64,000 nucleotides of DNA from Drosophila miranda (taxonomy: Eukaryota > Arthropoda > Insecta > Diptera > Drosophilidae). The stretch is from the NCBI RefSeq assembly GCF_003369915.1, contig NC_046673.1, forward strand, positions 7,300,001 to 7,364,000, in the 5' to 3' direction. The notes under the pieces were generated by a model that searched no databases, had not been told where the DNA came from, and saw only the letters and a list, made by a program, of their open reading frames with translations. Both the position numbers and the translations under genes were made by a program. Positions within the stretch are counted from its first letter, which is position 1. Every line of letters begins with the position of its first letter. Below are positions 13,276 through 27,359 of the stretch, piece after piece.

Positions 13276-14765
13276 AAATTGTGGTTTTTAAAAGGAGATA
13301 AAAAGGTTGAACTCAATTATAGAGAAAAAGAGACAAAGAGAGTTTTCTAGTTATTGCCGGGAAGAGAAAGAGTGAGCTGGGGAGGGAGTGTGTTGTGACC
13401 TTGAGGTCAACGGAGCGGAAACGAGCGTGGCCCACGTGGTGGGTAATGCCAATCGAAGCGGAGCAAGTGCATCCTCCACCTGGCACGCCCCTTCTGTTGA
13501 ATCAAACAAAGAAAATTGTTTCAATCGAGATAAAGAGAGTGAGAGAGAGAGAGAGAGAGAGAGCAGCAGAGAGCAGACAGATCACAAAATGGAACCGAAC
13601 ACACAAATCAAAACAAAAACCCATCGAAAATTAGGTGAAATGGTGAACGAACTTCACACCGATTTGTGTACACACATACATATGTACATATGTGTGCAAA
13701 GGTGTATCTATGTGTGTCTTCTATTGTTTTAAGCACAGTCGAAACATGAAGAGGGAGAGCGAGAGAGAGAGAAGCGGAAACAATGGACCAGTCAAGCAGC
13801 TCTTGGACTTGAACACGCAAGACTCTCGAAACGAGCCAAACAGAATGAATGGCATTCGAATGCAATAGAAGATACAGATACACCCTACTCCAGAGATTTT
13901 AGGCTCCCATCCTGCCCCCCCATACGCCATCCAGAATATCGTGTCACATATGCCCGCACGAATGGGACATTGAAGGGTATTCAAAACGAGACCAGCTGAA
14001 GATCGTTCGGGAGAGCACAAGATATGTACTTTAGATAATGAAGCGACGACGAGAGACGAGAGGAATCCAGGGGGGGGGGAACGGGTAATGGGTAATGGGT
14101 GATGGTTGATGGGAATCGGTGGCTCTGTCTGTCCACCCCATCCCATCCCATCCCATCATGCATGCCTCCCATGAGCGGAGCTGCTGCTGCTGCCAATTGC
14201 TCATTAGTGGCGTGCTCTCCTTTCGGCCGATGACAAAGCGATTTTCGGCTTTTGTTGCTAATGCCCCTACAGTTGGAGAGCCATAGAACGAAACGCACGA
14301 GTGAACGAATGAACGGAGAGAGAGAATGAATAGAGAGAAGAGAAGGTGGAGATTTAATTACGAATGGAAAATGGAAGCCATTGATGGCTCAATTCAGTTA
14401 AGCTTTTGATTGATGTAAGGTGCGATTGAGTGATTGATTAAATGCAATTAGAGCTCCCCAAGAAGCCCCAACACGAGACTTATAAACAGACAATAAACAA
14501 ACAAACCCAAAAAGCAATCGAAACGCAACGCTGCACAGGAAATCGAGTAACGTTTGCCCACCGATACCTACACATACATACATATATATATGTGTGTGTG
14601 TGTGTGTAAGCACGAGTATGATCATTTCCATGGAAAGAAGCACCGAAACCAAAAAATTCAAAAATCAATAAAAACACACACATTTCCGTATTATCGATTT
14701 ATTATCGATATTACCATTTCGATATGATTTTCGGAATTTATTGAAACTTAACTATAATATTGTTA
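13276..14765. other. Noncoding DNA with GA and TG tracts
   Basis: No gene supported. GA-repeats lie at about 13538-13563 and TG-repeats at 14590-14610. A perfect DRE-type octamer TATCGATA occurs at 14703-14710, next to a one-mismatch copy at about 14692. Low-complexity open frames only. Confidence 0.5.
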
Positions 14766-15222
14766 TAATATATAATTGTTTTTATTTTTTTTTGGTATTT
14801 TTTTTTTATTTGATTTTATTCTATTTTTTAATTTTTTAGTTCTATTTTTTTCTATTTTATTTATTTTTATTCTATGTATATTTTTTTGTGTTCTATTTTT
14901 TACATTCTATTTTGTTTTATTTGATTTGATTCTATTTTTAAAATTTTTTTTATTCCATTTTTTTCTATTCTATTTTTGTTTACTCTAAATTATTTGTATT
15001 ATATTTTTTTCATTCTATATTTATATATTCTATTTTTTGTATTCTATTTTTTTTTGTGTTCTATTGTTGATTCTTTTTGATTCTATTTTGTTCTATATTT
15101 TTTTATATATTTATATATTCTATATTTTTAATTTAATTTTTCATATTCTATTTTTTTTTTATTATATTTTCTTTTTTTTTCTATTTTTGTTACTATTTAT
15201 TTTTAAGAAATATAATTCATGA
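14766..15222. repeat. T-rich tandem array with TTCTATTTTT units
   Basis: About 450 bp of nearly pure pyrimidine/AT DNA in which a variable 10-16-bp unit built on TTCTATTTTT recurs more than 15 times. The length of the T-run differs between units, as expected for slippage. Phe/Leu-rich open frames across it are artefacts. Confidence 0.8.
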
Positions 15223-18200
15223 TACAATTTTTCCCTTGCTAAAATATGGACTTGTCCTAAAAAAACCCAAATAATGGTCAAAAATCGTTAAAAAAAAGGA
15301 AAGGTTTTTACATTCATTAATTTGGAAAATGAATAGGTACTCCATATATCATATATTAGTAGAAAAAATGTTTTACAGATAGTCTTGACTAATAAGCAAG
15401 TCAAAAATGGACATTTTTTTAAATTTATTAATTTAATATTTTTTTAATGTAACTTTTTTTAATACCAGATAAATACCAGGTACTCCTGGTATCCTGAAGT
15501 ATCTCCCTATAAATCCCATGCAAAATCCAGAAACAAAACATTTACGAGACTCTAGAGACTGCTGTGTGCTCACTCTCTCTCTCTCTCCTTCTCTCTGTTG
15601 CTCTCTCTCTCCCCTTCTATGAGCAATCAGCAATACAATAAATAGTGTGCCACAACTACAGCCCACAAATAGTTCCATACTCTATTGCCGAGGCTTTTGT
15701 TGTTGCTGTTGGTTTTCTCTCATTAATTATGCTGCCAGCATTGTGGAGTAGTTTTTTGTTGTTATTTTTTTATTTTTTGCTTTGCTGCTGGAAAAGGAAG
15801 CGCTTTCCAGTTCGTTTAATTTCATTGCGGAGAGAATTTTTCAGCGAGCAGAAAAAAAAGGTGACCAATAAGCAGGAAAAGCAACAACAACAACAAAAAC
15901 AATTGCAGAATACATACAGAAGAAGGCCAATCCAATCCCATTGTTGGGGAAAAGGAAACTGTTAATGATGATGATTACCATTCATCATTATCATTATCAG
16001 GCGCGGTCTCCGCTTTGCGCTGTCGTCAATCGTTCTTGGCATTTTCTTCTTTTTTACTCCCCTCCACCCTAGAAAAACCAACAACAAAAGAAATACTTGC
16101 AACAATGGCAGGCGACGTCCTGTCGTCGATTTTGCCATGTATTCTTCTTCCTTCTTCAGCTCCACCTCCACCTCCTTCTCCTCTTCCACTCAATGCAAAA
16201 TTTGCATTCCACGGTATATTAGCGGAATGTGCAGGGCATGCACAGTCTTTGGAAGGGGTTTGTGGACAGAGTTTCATTTAAAAATATAAGACTTATCTCT
16301 AGTTTTATTTTGGCTAAATATTTTCAATTATATAGAGATAAAGTTTGGTACAAAAAATACTTTTATTCTGAATGAAAACTTTTTGGGAAAATCACAGGAA
16401 AATTGATCGAATCGATGCCAAATAGGTTTAAAATGGTTAAAATATTAATTTTTAGTTTAAAAGTCAATTAAAAACAAAACAAAACAAATAAGTTGTGAGG
16501 CGATAGGCAGTATTTTTGTTGTTAACTCTTAAAACTGTGCTAAAAAAATATTTAAAAATCCATGAGTTTTTCTTAGATTAAGGTTAAACATATGTCTATC
16601 ATTACACATTTGATTTTTAGTGGTAGCCTAGATGGTTTAGAAGTTATACAACTTTAAAGTCTGGAAAGGTGCTCTGAAAATACACAAAAAAAAAAAATGG
16701 GAAATATTAAACCTCGGGGGAAACAGCAGATTTCATGGGTATTAAAAAGGAGAATATGGATTGCAAATGTAATCGGAGTTTTTTCTGTTTTCCTTCGCAT
16801 ACACATTCCATTCCATAAACATTTCATGAAATGTGTAGAAAGGTTTCAATTGCAGTCTCAAAAAATATATTTCTATAAACACAGCTGTGGCAGAAAAAGT
16901 GGCAGTCGCAAAACGTGGTTTTCTTTTTAAAGGGGATTTTATGCGCTTAATCGGAATATTTGACGTATTTTAATAAATATGCATTTGAGGATCTGGGTGG
17001 GGTAGAGGGTATCAGTGTAGCGTGGCTCTTCATCGCTGTCAGCTGTTGTTATTTGCCATTGCTTTTGCATTGCTTGCAGCCCCTTTTCCTGCTTCTGCTG
17101 CTGCTTTGCGTTCCGCTTGAAAAAGTTCTGCTGCTGCGCTGCGCTGCCTGGGCCTGCCTGTTGGGCCAGTTTGAGAGGCACTTGTCAGAGCCAGTCAGAG
17201 AGTATATGCTTCTCTGCGACTCTCTGCTGCTTGCTGGCTGTCTCTCTCTCTCTTTCACCCACCTGTCGACTGCGATCGGCGCTCTCTGCCTGTGTGGGAT
17301 TTACAGTTCATTTCTGAAGCGCCATGCGACGTCGTCGGTCGGCCGCAGCGTCGCTTGTCCGTGTTCGTGGCCCGTTGCACGTTTATGCAATTCTTTGGTT
17401 TTAACGGTTGGATTTTTTTTTTAAATACGAAACGAACAAGAAAATATGTGCACAAATTGTATCAAAACTTAATGGTTAAGCCAAGAAAAGTGCGCGTTTG
17501 TTGTTGTCATTGTTTTGCGATACTCGTTGTTGTTGCTTTAGTTTTAGTGCCAAGAATTTGAGTTTTTTTTTTGTGTTGCTGTTTTTGGCTGTCAAGGCTG
17601 CTGCTGGTGCCGCAGTCAAGGAAATGCAACTCTTAGACAGTTTTATGGTCACTCTTCGAGAGTGAGAGAGAGAGAGGTGTGCTTGTGTTCTATGCAGATT
17701 AAATTGCAGATAACGCCAGGGCCACTCTGTTTGTTTGTGTGTGTGTGTGTGCATGTGAGAGGTAAACACTTGTTGCTATTCTTTCGCTGTCTCTGTCTCT
17801 GTCTGGCTTTTTCATTGTTTTTGTTAGGGGTGATTCTTTGCTCTGTTGTTGTTGCCTTTTGGTTTTGCTGCGTTTGCTGCTTAGTTTCCCATGACGACGC
17901 CGATGCCGACGCGGACCTGCTGCTGCTGCAGGAAATGTCTTGACAGCCAGACAGGGAGTGAGGGAGAGTCACCGACTTATTCCCACAGTTCACGCAAACA
18001 GCCGACGCCGAAGGCGAAGCCGAAGAAGGAGTACCGAAATGGAAGAAGATTAGAATTGACTTCTTTTTGGGCCCCTGTCCCTTCTAATTAAGAGACAGAG
18101 ACGCGCCCCGCCCTGCGGCTAATAAATCCATTTGGGTTTCCTGTTACAATGCCTCGTAGGGAGGGCGGGGGGACCCCTAGATAAGGGGGATTGTGTAATT

Positions 18201-19049
18201 GAGGGATCTTCACCGGTATTTCGTAGAGATCTTTGTACCTGTATTCCATTCCCATACATGGGACCCAATTCTTAGGCCTTGATTTCGCTGTCAACATCTG
18301 CGACTTTCACTTGAAAGGAATGCCACATGCAACACGCACCCCCTGAACCAGAAACCGAAACAGAACCAGAAACAGAACCACAACCAGAACCACAACCAGA
18401 ACCAGGGGCTGTTCTACCAGTTGCTGCTGCAGCTTTAACTGAAGTTGCAGTCGCAGTCGCAGCCTCTCGCTCTCTCGCTCTCTCCGTTGCTCTCTGTGGA
18501 GTTCTTGCTCTGCCGACTGCTCACTTTTTCGTTCTCTGTGGCTTGGCCTTCGCTCGCACTCGGATCTGTTCGGCTCTCTCTCTCTGTGTGACCCAGTGGC
18601 TGGGATTTCTCTGTTTATTTTCGGGTTGTTGTCGCCCGTCCCATCCCGTCCCGTTCCGTCGTTGGCTTTAATCTTATCGTCCTTTGCAGATAAAATAGCT
18701 TTCTGGTTACGGTTATGGTTACGGTTTGTTTGCGTCTAAATTTTGATAAAATATTTGCGCAAGCAGTCAGCCAGCCAGGCAGGAGAGTGTTTTTGTTAGT
18801 TATGGTTTTTGTTTGTGGGTGGGGCCGTGCGTTTTGTGGTTTTCCCTGGGGCCCACTATCTGAAGGCCGCCATCGAAAGGCCTAAAGAGGCGGCTAAAGC
18901 TGTTGGCGATTCAAAACGAAAGCGAAAACATCCAGAAAACAAAAACAGTAAAATGGATTCCTTGATATTTCCCATTTTCCAATCGATTCAAAAGCCGCTA
19001 TAAATACCAATAAATCGAATAACAAAACAAAGCAAACACAAGAAAAACG
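15223..19049. other. Noncoding DNA; GC-rich segment at 17,060-17,480
   Basis: No coding exon recognised. The part 17,060-17,480 stands out: it is GC-richer than its surroundings, has CAGTCAGAGAG and GCGACGTC-like stretches, and then turns into A-rich DNA that resembles a fly 5' leader. It could be an upstream promoter region, but no transcript start can be proven. GAACCA/GAAACC hexamer repeats lie at about 18345-18400. Confidence 0.4.
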
Positions 19050-20169
19050 AGGTGGAACGTTGTGAGTTGCTGCGGACACCGCAACTCTACAGTTATACCC
19101 GATACTAAGTCAGTATAACTCTCCTCCGGCAGACGCCGCTAATATTAAACGACACGACAAAGAGTGCGTGCGAGAGAGACAGAAAATCAGTCTGAGCGTG
19201 ACGTCGGGCGCTGCGTAGCCACTGCAAATTGATTTGTTCCTATTGGCTATAAAAATGATCTGATCTGATCCAGATTCAGCAATCTGATAGATATGGTCGT
19301 TATCTATGATTCTGCGTTTTTAGTTTTCTCGAATCTGCAATATTGTGGATGCAACAGATTTTCGTCTTTTGTGGGGGCGGAAGGGGGTGGGGCGAAATTC
19401 TGAGATATACGTTTTATAGTGAGATCTAACAGAAGTGCGGATACCAAATTTGGTTACTCTAGCCTTAATAGTCTCTGAGATTTGTGGATGCCCCAGATTT
19501 TCGTCCTTTGCGGGGGCGGAAGGGGGTGTGGCGAAATTTGGACACGAAACGGTCAAGGTCCGATATCACAGGAGTGTGGATACCAAATTTGGTTGCTCTG
19601 GCTCTTATAGGTTCTGAGATCCTTGAACTCATATTTTCCAATTGACAAAACCGACCATGAAACCTGTGTGTTAGAGAGAGACAGAGCGAGAAAGAATGAA
19701 ATTGTTTTCTTGATTCTGGCTATAATCATTATACGATCTGGTTCAGATTTTGCACTGTAGAAGATATGGTCATCCTCACCGATTCTGCGTCTTTGGTTTT
19801 ATCGTATCTTTAAAAATGTGGAAGCCACAGATTTTCGTCCTTTGTGGGGGCGGAAGTGGGCGGGGCGAAGTTTTGAAATATTTTTGTAGCAGTGACATAT
19901 CACAGAAGTCTGGATCCAAAACATCGTTGCTCTAGCTCTTATAGTCTTTGAGCACAAGGCGCTGAAGGGGACGGACGGACGGACGGACGGACGGACGGAC
20001 GGACGGACAGACGGACAGACAGACAGGGCTCAATCGACTCGGCTATTGATGCTGATCAAGAATATATATACTTTATGGGGTCGGAAACGATTCCTTCTGG
20101 ACGTTACACACATCCACTTTTACCACAAATCGAATATACCCCAATACTCATTTTGAGTATCGGGTATAA
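19050..20169 (+). mobile_element. DINE-1-like (Helentron-type) non-autonomous element, copy 1
   Basis: A noncoding element with subterminal inverted repeats TTATACCCGATACT (19093 onward, and inverted ending at 20169). It has a GGAC/GACA microsatellite core at about 19970-20025 and flanking conserved blocks containing TTTCCGACC-type and ATCAGCATCAATAG-type sequence when read inverted. Outside the left repeat a hairpin-forming GAGTTGC...GCAACTC sequence lies at about 19063-19086, and the similarity to copy 2 reaches to about 19050. A GTCY microsatellite between two conserved blocks is the known DINE-1/INE-1 architecture. It is nearly identical to the inverted copy at 30,065-31,172, so it is young. 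No transposase or helicase frame is present. Confidence 0.75.
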
Positions 20170-22654
20170 AAACAAACGAAATGAACAGTTAAATGCCGGC
20201 TTGTCGCCATCGACGATTCTTCCTCCCTTTCTGTCTCTCTCTTTGTCCCTCTCTTAAGTCTTTGGTTAAACAACCGCTATCTTGTGTACATCAAAGTGTC
20301 ACCAAAGCAGTGCTCCTTCATTGCCACCCAAAGCCCTCCTCCCCCCCTCACCCACGGAGCACCTGTGGCTACTGAAAACTTGTTTTCCGCAAAGTCTGCC
20401 CGAAAGACAGAGCGGGACAGAGCGGCGGGACAACGGACAGTGAGTGAAAGTGACAGTGAACTCAATTGACCTGAAACGAATGCGAAACGAATGCGAGTGC
20501 GTTGCGCGGAGGCAGCGCGCACGTGTTGCAAGCTCTCCCCCCCTCTCTCTCTGCCGCGCTCTATCGGGATCTCTTTGCAACCAGCTTGCTTTCCCGCTTC
20601 CCCTCAAAGTACCCCTCGACCATGGAAGTACCCCTGTACTGTACCGGGTACCGCGGGGAGGGGAGGGGTGGTACTCCCCGCATAAACATTGAATAATGAG
20701 TGTTTTTTTTTCCAAAACATTAACCCACAAGCAGCCTCTGTCTCTGTCTTTGGCTTTTACTTTTCCCCCCAAAAAAAAACTTCCGCTACGCATCTCCCTC
20801 TCTCGCTCTCTCCCTCTCTCCCTCTCTCCCTCTCCCGCTCTCTCGCATTTCACGTGCAATTAAGCTGAATGGCTGTTTAAATCAATTAAAAATCTGTGTT
20901 ACTCAATCGCACAACTCATTCATCGGCAAAGACCGCCACGCCGCCCCGACGCCTCCCCTACCCTCCCCTCCCATCGCGGCTTTGATTGAGGTTCAATCAA
21001 CTTTTTGGCTGTCAAGAAGCAAACCGGTTCGGTTTTTTGGGCTTTCCGGCTCCCCCTTCCCTTCTCAGAAACAAGAAACGGAAACGAAAGCTCTGCCAGC
21101 AGAGATCCCTGCAGAGATCTACAAAAGGATTTGCAGAAAAATGTTTTTTTTATGTTTGTGCCGCTTTGCCTTTGGCAAGGGTATTGTATGTACATAATAA
21201 TCAGCTTGTAACTACTCGAGTATTCAGAGTGTATTCATGGCTCGATTCATGTTATACATTGTATTCGTCTTGCGTGCGGCACTTCACCACTCCACCACTC
21301 CAGCGGGTCTGTAAGTGCAGTTTATGAGGCTCCACATTATATGCGATGGTCGGATGAAAGTTCCCCCCCCCCCCCCCCCCCCTCCCCCCTGTACAGTGGG
21401 GGGAACAATTAATTTTGTGGAATACGTAACAAACGCAAGAAAGAAAAGCAAAAGCCAACAAACATTAAGTAAACAATTGCAAGGAGAGAAAGAGGGGGGG
21501 CGGAAGGGGAGGGGGGCTAGACCAAATGTCAGCGAAAAGTTTTCCCCTCACCCCATTAAACGAATAATTTGTCAAGAAGCTGTCAAATTTTGTTTAGAGC
21601 TCGCCCAGACACTGAGATACAAATGTATCTCGTGTGACTGTGACTCATCAGAGGGGTGGAAGGTGGGTTGGGGGGTGGGGGGGGGGGGGGGGGGAGAGGG
21701 TGTCAGACAAGCGCGTGTTTCGTGGCGGAGGGGCTTTGTAGTGATCTCCCGGGCACGACTTCCACTATTTGCATATTACGAGTATTACAGTAAGATACAG
21801 TATCTTTCCGATACCTAAACTTGTGGAAATTGTATCTTTGTGCTCCTGAAGCCTCTGCAGTACACCTCGTGTGCCTCCAATGCTCCCCAAACTGTTCCTT
21901 CAGGAATAAAACCACTTCCCGCTTACACTCAGAGAAAAAATAGCGTATAAACATTTGTATATGCATTCAAAAAGAATTATTTAATTAAAATATCAAAAAC
22001 TTCAAATAATTTAAATAAATTACATTTTTAGGAATAAAATATATTTGTGACTTGCTAAAAAAAAACACTAAAAGTCATTTACCCACAAATATTGTATTAT
22101 TATTAAATAATATTTAATATGGAGGGGATTATGACATTGGTGGAAAGTATAACACGTGTGGTTTATAAGAATGTTGCAACAGAACAGAACAGAACCGACC
22201 AGAACAGATTATTAATTGTATTGTAAAAGGTCCGCATAACACAGGGTGTTCATGGCAAGTTTGGGGTATATGTGGTACATTTGCATCAGGGGTATTCCTT
22301 ATTGTCATATTCAACATAATATTTATAATATTATTTTTGTATTATAATATTTTCTAAATTGAATGCAACTTAATTCATTTACCAAATTTGATCTGAAAAT
22401 CTATTAAGATAAGCAAAAGCTGACTTTTGCGGTATTTTTATGGTATTTTTCGGTATTTTTTCACACAAGAGTTTACATGGATTCTTGATGAAAGTTTCTC
22501 CTCAAAGTCTCGCTTAAAAGCCAACAAAGTTTTTTGTTAGAAAAATATGAAGGGTTTTATGCGAAAATGTGAGGTGATAATATATCAAATGTACCGGCGT
22601 AGGCTGGCCAGAAATCTCAGTGATATTATTTATTAAATTTAAAAAAAAATTTAC
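20170..22654. other. Noncoding DNA with homopolymers
   Basis: No supported exon. Includes CTCTCC repeats near 20795-20838, a C-run at about 21363-21383 and a G-run at about 21670-21693. A frame near 20444 begins Met-Lys-Val-Thr-Val if GTG is read as start, but it does not continue like Baz. Confidence 0.55.
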
Positions 22655-22770
22655 AAAAAACATGCAAAAAATTCAATTAAAAAAAAAACATGGAAAAAAT
22701 GCAATTAAAAAAAAACATGGAAAAAATTCAATTAAAAAAAAACATGGAAAAAATTCAATTAAACAAAAAA
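22655..22770. repeat. About 29-bp tandem repeat, four copies
   Basis: Four near-identical units with the pattern AAACATGGAAAAAATTCAA followed by TTAAAAAA. The frame through them spells repeated His-Gly-Lys-Asn-Ser-Ile-Lys-Lys, which is a product of the repeat and not a gene. Confidence 0.8.
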
Positions 22771-24172
22771 AACCAACAGAGATTATTTATTACGTAAAAA
22801 CTCGATAGAAACCCACATTAATTCACTTTTAAAATTTAGAAATGAGCTAAAAATTCATTAATTTTTTTATTTTTAATGAAAACTAAAACTCGTTAAACCT
22901 TATATTTTGGGCTAACGAAATGCCAGAAAAACCTTGGCAAAAGTTTGATTTTCTTTCTTTTTTCGGGAATCAAAAGCATGCGAACTTCTAGATGGAACTC
23001 GTTTTTAAATACTAAATGCAATTTAGCAAGTGTGTGGCATATGGGTATAAAAATATCTTTATATCTGTGACTTCGATTCTCAGGGCGTTTTTTCGCTGGT
23101 TGTAATTACTGGAGTGCGAGTGCTCCTCGAACAGATCCAAGTTCTCCAAAGAACAAGAAGAAAGAAGACACCTGATTGCAGGCAGAACAGAAAAAACAAA
23201 AGCAAAAGTTGATGTGCCGCAAGGTGGCAAGGTGTGTGGGTTGGGTGGCAAGTTCGTTTCATTAGCTTCTTCTGGGGTCGCTTGATGGGTTTTAAAGGTC
23301 TGGCACGAAAGCGGTGTGTTTTGTGTAATTATGGGAGGGCTTTCTTTGGCCATAAACTGGGAATGGAGCAACTGGATTATTCCCGCACCAGGCAGGGGCA
23401 GGGGCAGGTGGCAGGGGCAGGTGGCAGATAGTCGCCTAGGCGCTTTTGTTGGATTTTCTCTTTTTTTTTTGCTCGACTTTGGACAGGCAGCGAGTACATT
23501 GTTCAGTAGGTGGGAAAATTCTCTAATCACATTTTCCCCGCACTACAAACAGAGCTCTAGCTGTTATCTGTGTATCTACGATACACATATCGATGGCATA
23601 TCACATCGATTGATAATAATTAAAGTGCTTAATGCGCTGCCAAAGGCCCACCGATGCCACACACTCGAAACACACTCATTTATTGGACATTAGAAAGCGT
23701 TGCGATTGACATTAATAGCCTTAAATGGCTCTGGTCTGGACTGCATTTTCACTTGGTTTTCCACAGTCATTCTGCTGCCGCTGCTCTCTCTCCCTCTCTC
23801 TTGTTGGCCAGCTGTTGCCCTTTGGTGTCCCCCGAACAGTGGCTTTTGTTTTGCAGCTGATTCCACAGCCAAAGATCAACATTTCATTGGCCAGAAACAG
23901 ACATATTCCCGATGCTTGTGGCTGTTGCTGTTGTTGGTTCAATTAGTTGCTAATTGTTTGTGTAAACTGTTAGCATGCTCTTATTTTCCACCTTCTTAAC
24001 GTTAACGCTAATCACATGCAAAAAATAATGAAATAGGAAAACAGCTGCCACAAAGGAAGGGTGGAAGAGCGGGGAGCGGGGAGGCGGGAATGGGAATTTC
24101 GAATGCCGAATGCCGAATGCCGAATGCCGCCTCTCTCCTTTCACTTCTCTCTCAGAGCTTCCAAGAGAGAGT

Positions 24173-24209
<37 letters not shown>

Positions 24210-25009
24210 CGCTTGTGGCCCCATATTTGATTAACCTTTTTAAGTGGCTTTTTTTTTATTTAGTAAAAAAAAAAAATTTCGATTCTTCAAATGTGCCACT
24301 TTTTTTTAATTTTTTTTTTATTAAGTTTAAAGGAAAATATTCTCAGAACCTTGGGAGCTTCAGGGTGATGTTTTGCGATGTTTTTAATATTTCGAATATT
24401 TTTAATAATTTTCAATTTAATTTTGAGAAAATAAAGCGAGTCGAACATTGATTATCCTACACGCCACTTGCCTGTCTCGCCTGCCTCCCAACAAATATGC
24501 ATCGTCATGCACACGACATGTATGTTGTTTTGAGCGCAAACACAGCTCCACCCACTCGCGCAATGTATGGGCAGTCTTTTTTACAATATTCTGCAGCTTT
24601 TCTAGCGGTTTTCGAAAGAATAACGGTCCTATATCCACGTTTTCTGCCTTTTTCTCCGTCAAAAAGAGTCCCAAATTCGCGAGTCCACTCGATTATGGGA
24701 ACTTTGTAGAGAAAATCTCCACGAACTAGTTCCGTGAACAGAGTTTTCCTGCCACGCACATTTTCCACGGCCACGGCCATTTGGAATTTTTCTTGTTTTT
24801 TTCAACAATGGGCCACGCCCACGCTCACGCCCCACTGGCCCTCCTCCATGCAGTGTTTCCCCCTTTTGCCACACTCCGCGGCATGCAGCACATAATGACA
24901 ACGTGCAATTTGGCCTTTCTTTCCTTGCAGCATTCCCCGTCCGCAGGCAGGCACACACGGCACAGTATGTACATTTCTGTGGCACGTTTGTGGCACTAGC
25001 ATTCCTCGC
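22771..25009. other. Noncoding DNA, minor repeats
   Basis: No gene supported. A CGAATGC heptamer is repeated four times at about 24099-24128, a pure GA tract sits at about 24174-24207 and GCAGGGGCAGGTG-type repeats at 23390-23430. Confidence 0.55.
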
Positions 25010-25072
25010 CCTCGCTCCCTCCCTCTCCCTCACTCCCTCTCCCTCACTCCCTCTCCCTCACTCCCTCTCTAT
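25010..25072. repeat. 14-bp CCCTCACTCCCTCT tandem repeat
   Basis: About four copies of a pyrimidine-strand 14-mer built on CTCCCTCTCCCTCA. Confidence 0.75.
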
Positions 25073-25721
25073 CTTCCCCTGTGATTGCGAACCTCACGGC
25101 ATCTCGTGGGTTGTTAAAGGTCGCCTGATTGCAAATTATGGCCGGCCTTCTTCTCTGTGGCGGTAAGCGGGAAAGCAGCTCCCAGGGCACCCACACACAA
25201 AGGAATCTCCAACTCCTCCAACGCCTCCTACTCCCAAATCTACTCCTAAATCTACTCCTCTTTCTTGAAAACTCTTTTCATATGAGATCGCATTTTACGA
25301 GCACTTTTCTTCTGTGTATTTTTTAATTTATTTTCCTTAAAAAGTTGCGAAATGAATACGATTAATATGCAAGCGATATGCGATAGTTTTGTGGGTTTTT
25401 GGAGGGTAATTTCAATGGCGAGACCCAGAATGGATTTATGGATCTATGAATGCGATGAATGCAAATTTGAATACCAAAAATCACCCGCAAAATCTTTGAA
25501 TAATAATCATCTCAGTAAACGAATGAATGACCTATGAATAATGGTATTCAAATGGATAAGTGATTTGTAGAACATTTTACCGAAATATTTGAATGGTGAA
25601 TGGCAAAGTTCAAGCCAAATGATTCACAAAGTATTCACATACTCTCTCTGCTTGTTGGTGGATACAAATGAATGAATCAATGAGTGAATGAATGCTGTGG
25701 CACTTGAATGCACAATCCACA

Positions 25722-25870
25722 CTCTGAAGGCACTCCTCTCTCACCTCCCCCTCTCTCTCTGGAGGCACTCCTCTCTCCTCTACTCCCCCTCTCTCTCTCT
25801 GAAGGCACTCCTCTCTCTGCTCCCCTCCCTCTCTCTCTCTGAAGGCACTCCTCTCTCTGCTCCCCTCTTT
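25722..25870. repeat. About 39-bp pyrimidine-rich minisatellite, four units
   Basis: Units begin with (T)GAAGGCACTCCTCTCTC or GGAGGCACTCCTCTC, followed by a CCCCTCTCTCTCT tract. Four units follow one another with small length differences. Confidence 0.8.
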
Positions 25871-27359
25871 TCTCTTTGGTTGACCTTCAGTTTCATTCGA
25901 TTATTCGTGAATAGAACGTCTGGAGCTTCCCAGTAATCGAGCAGCTTCGATGCCCCCGCCTAGAACTGTATTTCGCTCAAGTGTGGATTTTATTTTCGAC
26001 TTGAACAAATATTGGATTGCCCTTAAAAATTGTTTACTTGTTTGGGCCTTCTCTGGGGTGCTCAATGCCTTCATTCGCCATTTTGAGAGGCTCTGGCTCT
26101 GCGTTCGGGATGGTCGATGGTCGGTGGTCGATGGTCGGTCGCTTCTTTCGTTATGCCTCAGCGGCTGCCTGCCCATTGTTGTTGCCTCCTCCACCTGCCC
26201 CCGCACGCTGTACACATACATATTTGTTGCAGGTGCTCTCACGGGCCGGCTCTGGCTCGGGTGCATAATGAAATCAAATGAAATGCTTTTGTGCGAAATG
26301 AGTTCAGCTTTGTTGCTGCCTTTCTGCCTGTGTTGTGTGTTGATTTATCTGTGCACCACACTGTCGCTCTATGGAGCATATTTAATTTTACAATAAAAAT
26401 CCCCTCGAGAGGCAACGAAGTGGCGTATACCCTGCCTCGGCAGCGCCCCACTTCTATCTCGGAATCCATGGCACCCTTCTCGGCCAGGGTGCATGCCTCC
26501 GACCTGCCTATCTCATGGATACACTCGTTCGGGTAATTTTATGCAGAAAAATGAATGAAATATTGTGGGTACACGTCGGCTTGTGGGCCATGCACCGCAC
26601 CGAACGTGAAGCAAGCCGGAAAATCGCATGCGAGAGTCCCCAGCAGAGCTGCTTGGTGGAGTGTTAAAGGTTCTAGAACCGAAGCACACACACCGAACCG
26701 GTTCATGACGAGATTATGAAAATAGCGAACCAAATTGCAAAAGGCATTTCCAGTATTTTCCCTCCTCAATGATCTGTCGAAGTGGATCGGAGTATTCCTT
26801 TAATCTTTGAACTATTTCTAGGGAATCCTAGAATCCTGTAAAGATAGTTCTGGCACGTTTAGGACTATAATCGACTGTGTATATATTTTGTTATGCTTAA
26901 AGTACTTTCTTTTTCCCCCAAGAGTCTTCTGTTAGTGGCCGGTAACTCTTTTCTCACTCAGAGATTCCAATTTTGGGTTAGAAAGAGTGCGCTAGTCTCT
27001 TGCTAATCAAGAACCGCCCTCAAAAGTGAGGGGGAAAAGTACAGGTTGAAAGATACATCATCTATAGATCAGCGGGCATCTTCCAAAGAAAGGGCAATAT
27101 GCGGAGGAGGTCTCTCGTGTGAGCGCGCGAAAAGCCAAGCTCGAGCTGAGCTTTCCATGGGCCGCTTCGGGCAGCATTCGCTTGTGCGTTCGTTTGCTCG
27201 CTTGTCGTTCGGCAAATGTACTCGAAAGCGAATCTCAAAGCTCGGACGCACAAAATTTAAAGGAGGAGGCACAAATTGATTGTGTGTGAATGAGGGATGA
27301 GGAGTCCTCGATGGAATGGTACTCGATGGCAAGAAGTTATTGAAAGTTATAGAACTCAA
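25871..27359. other. Noncoding DNA, nothing recognised
   Basis: Contains GATGGTCG-type short repeats near 26110-26145 but no exon, RNA gene or mobile element that I can support. Confidence 0.5.

Noticed and set aside
20444-20692. Frame starting Met-Lys-Val-Thr-Val, like the start of the usual Baz N-terminus
   Set aside because: It starts at GTG and the following residues do not resemble Baz; the five-residue match is chance.
24174-24207. Regular short repeats as possible CRISPR or other array
   Set aside because: Pure GA microsatellite without unique spacers; the genome is that of an animal.
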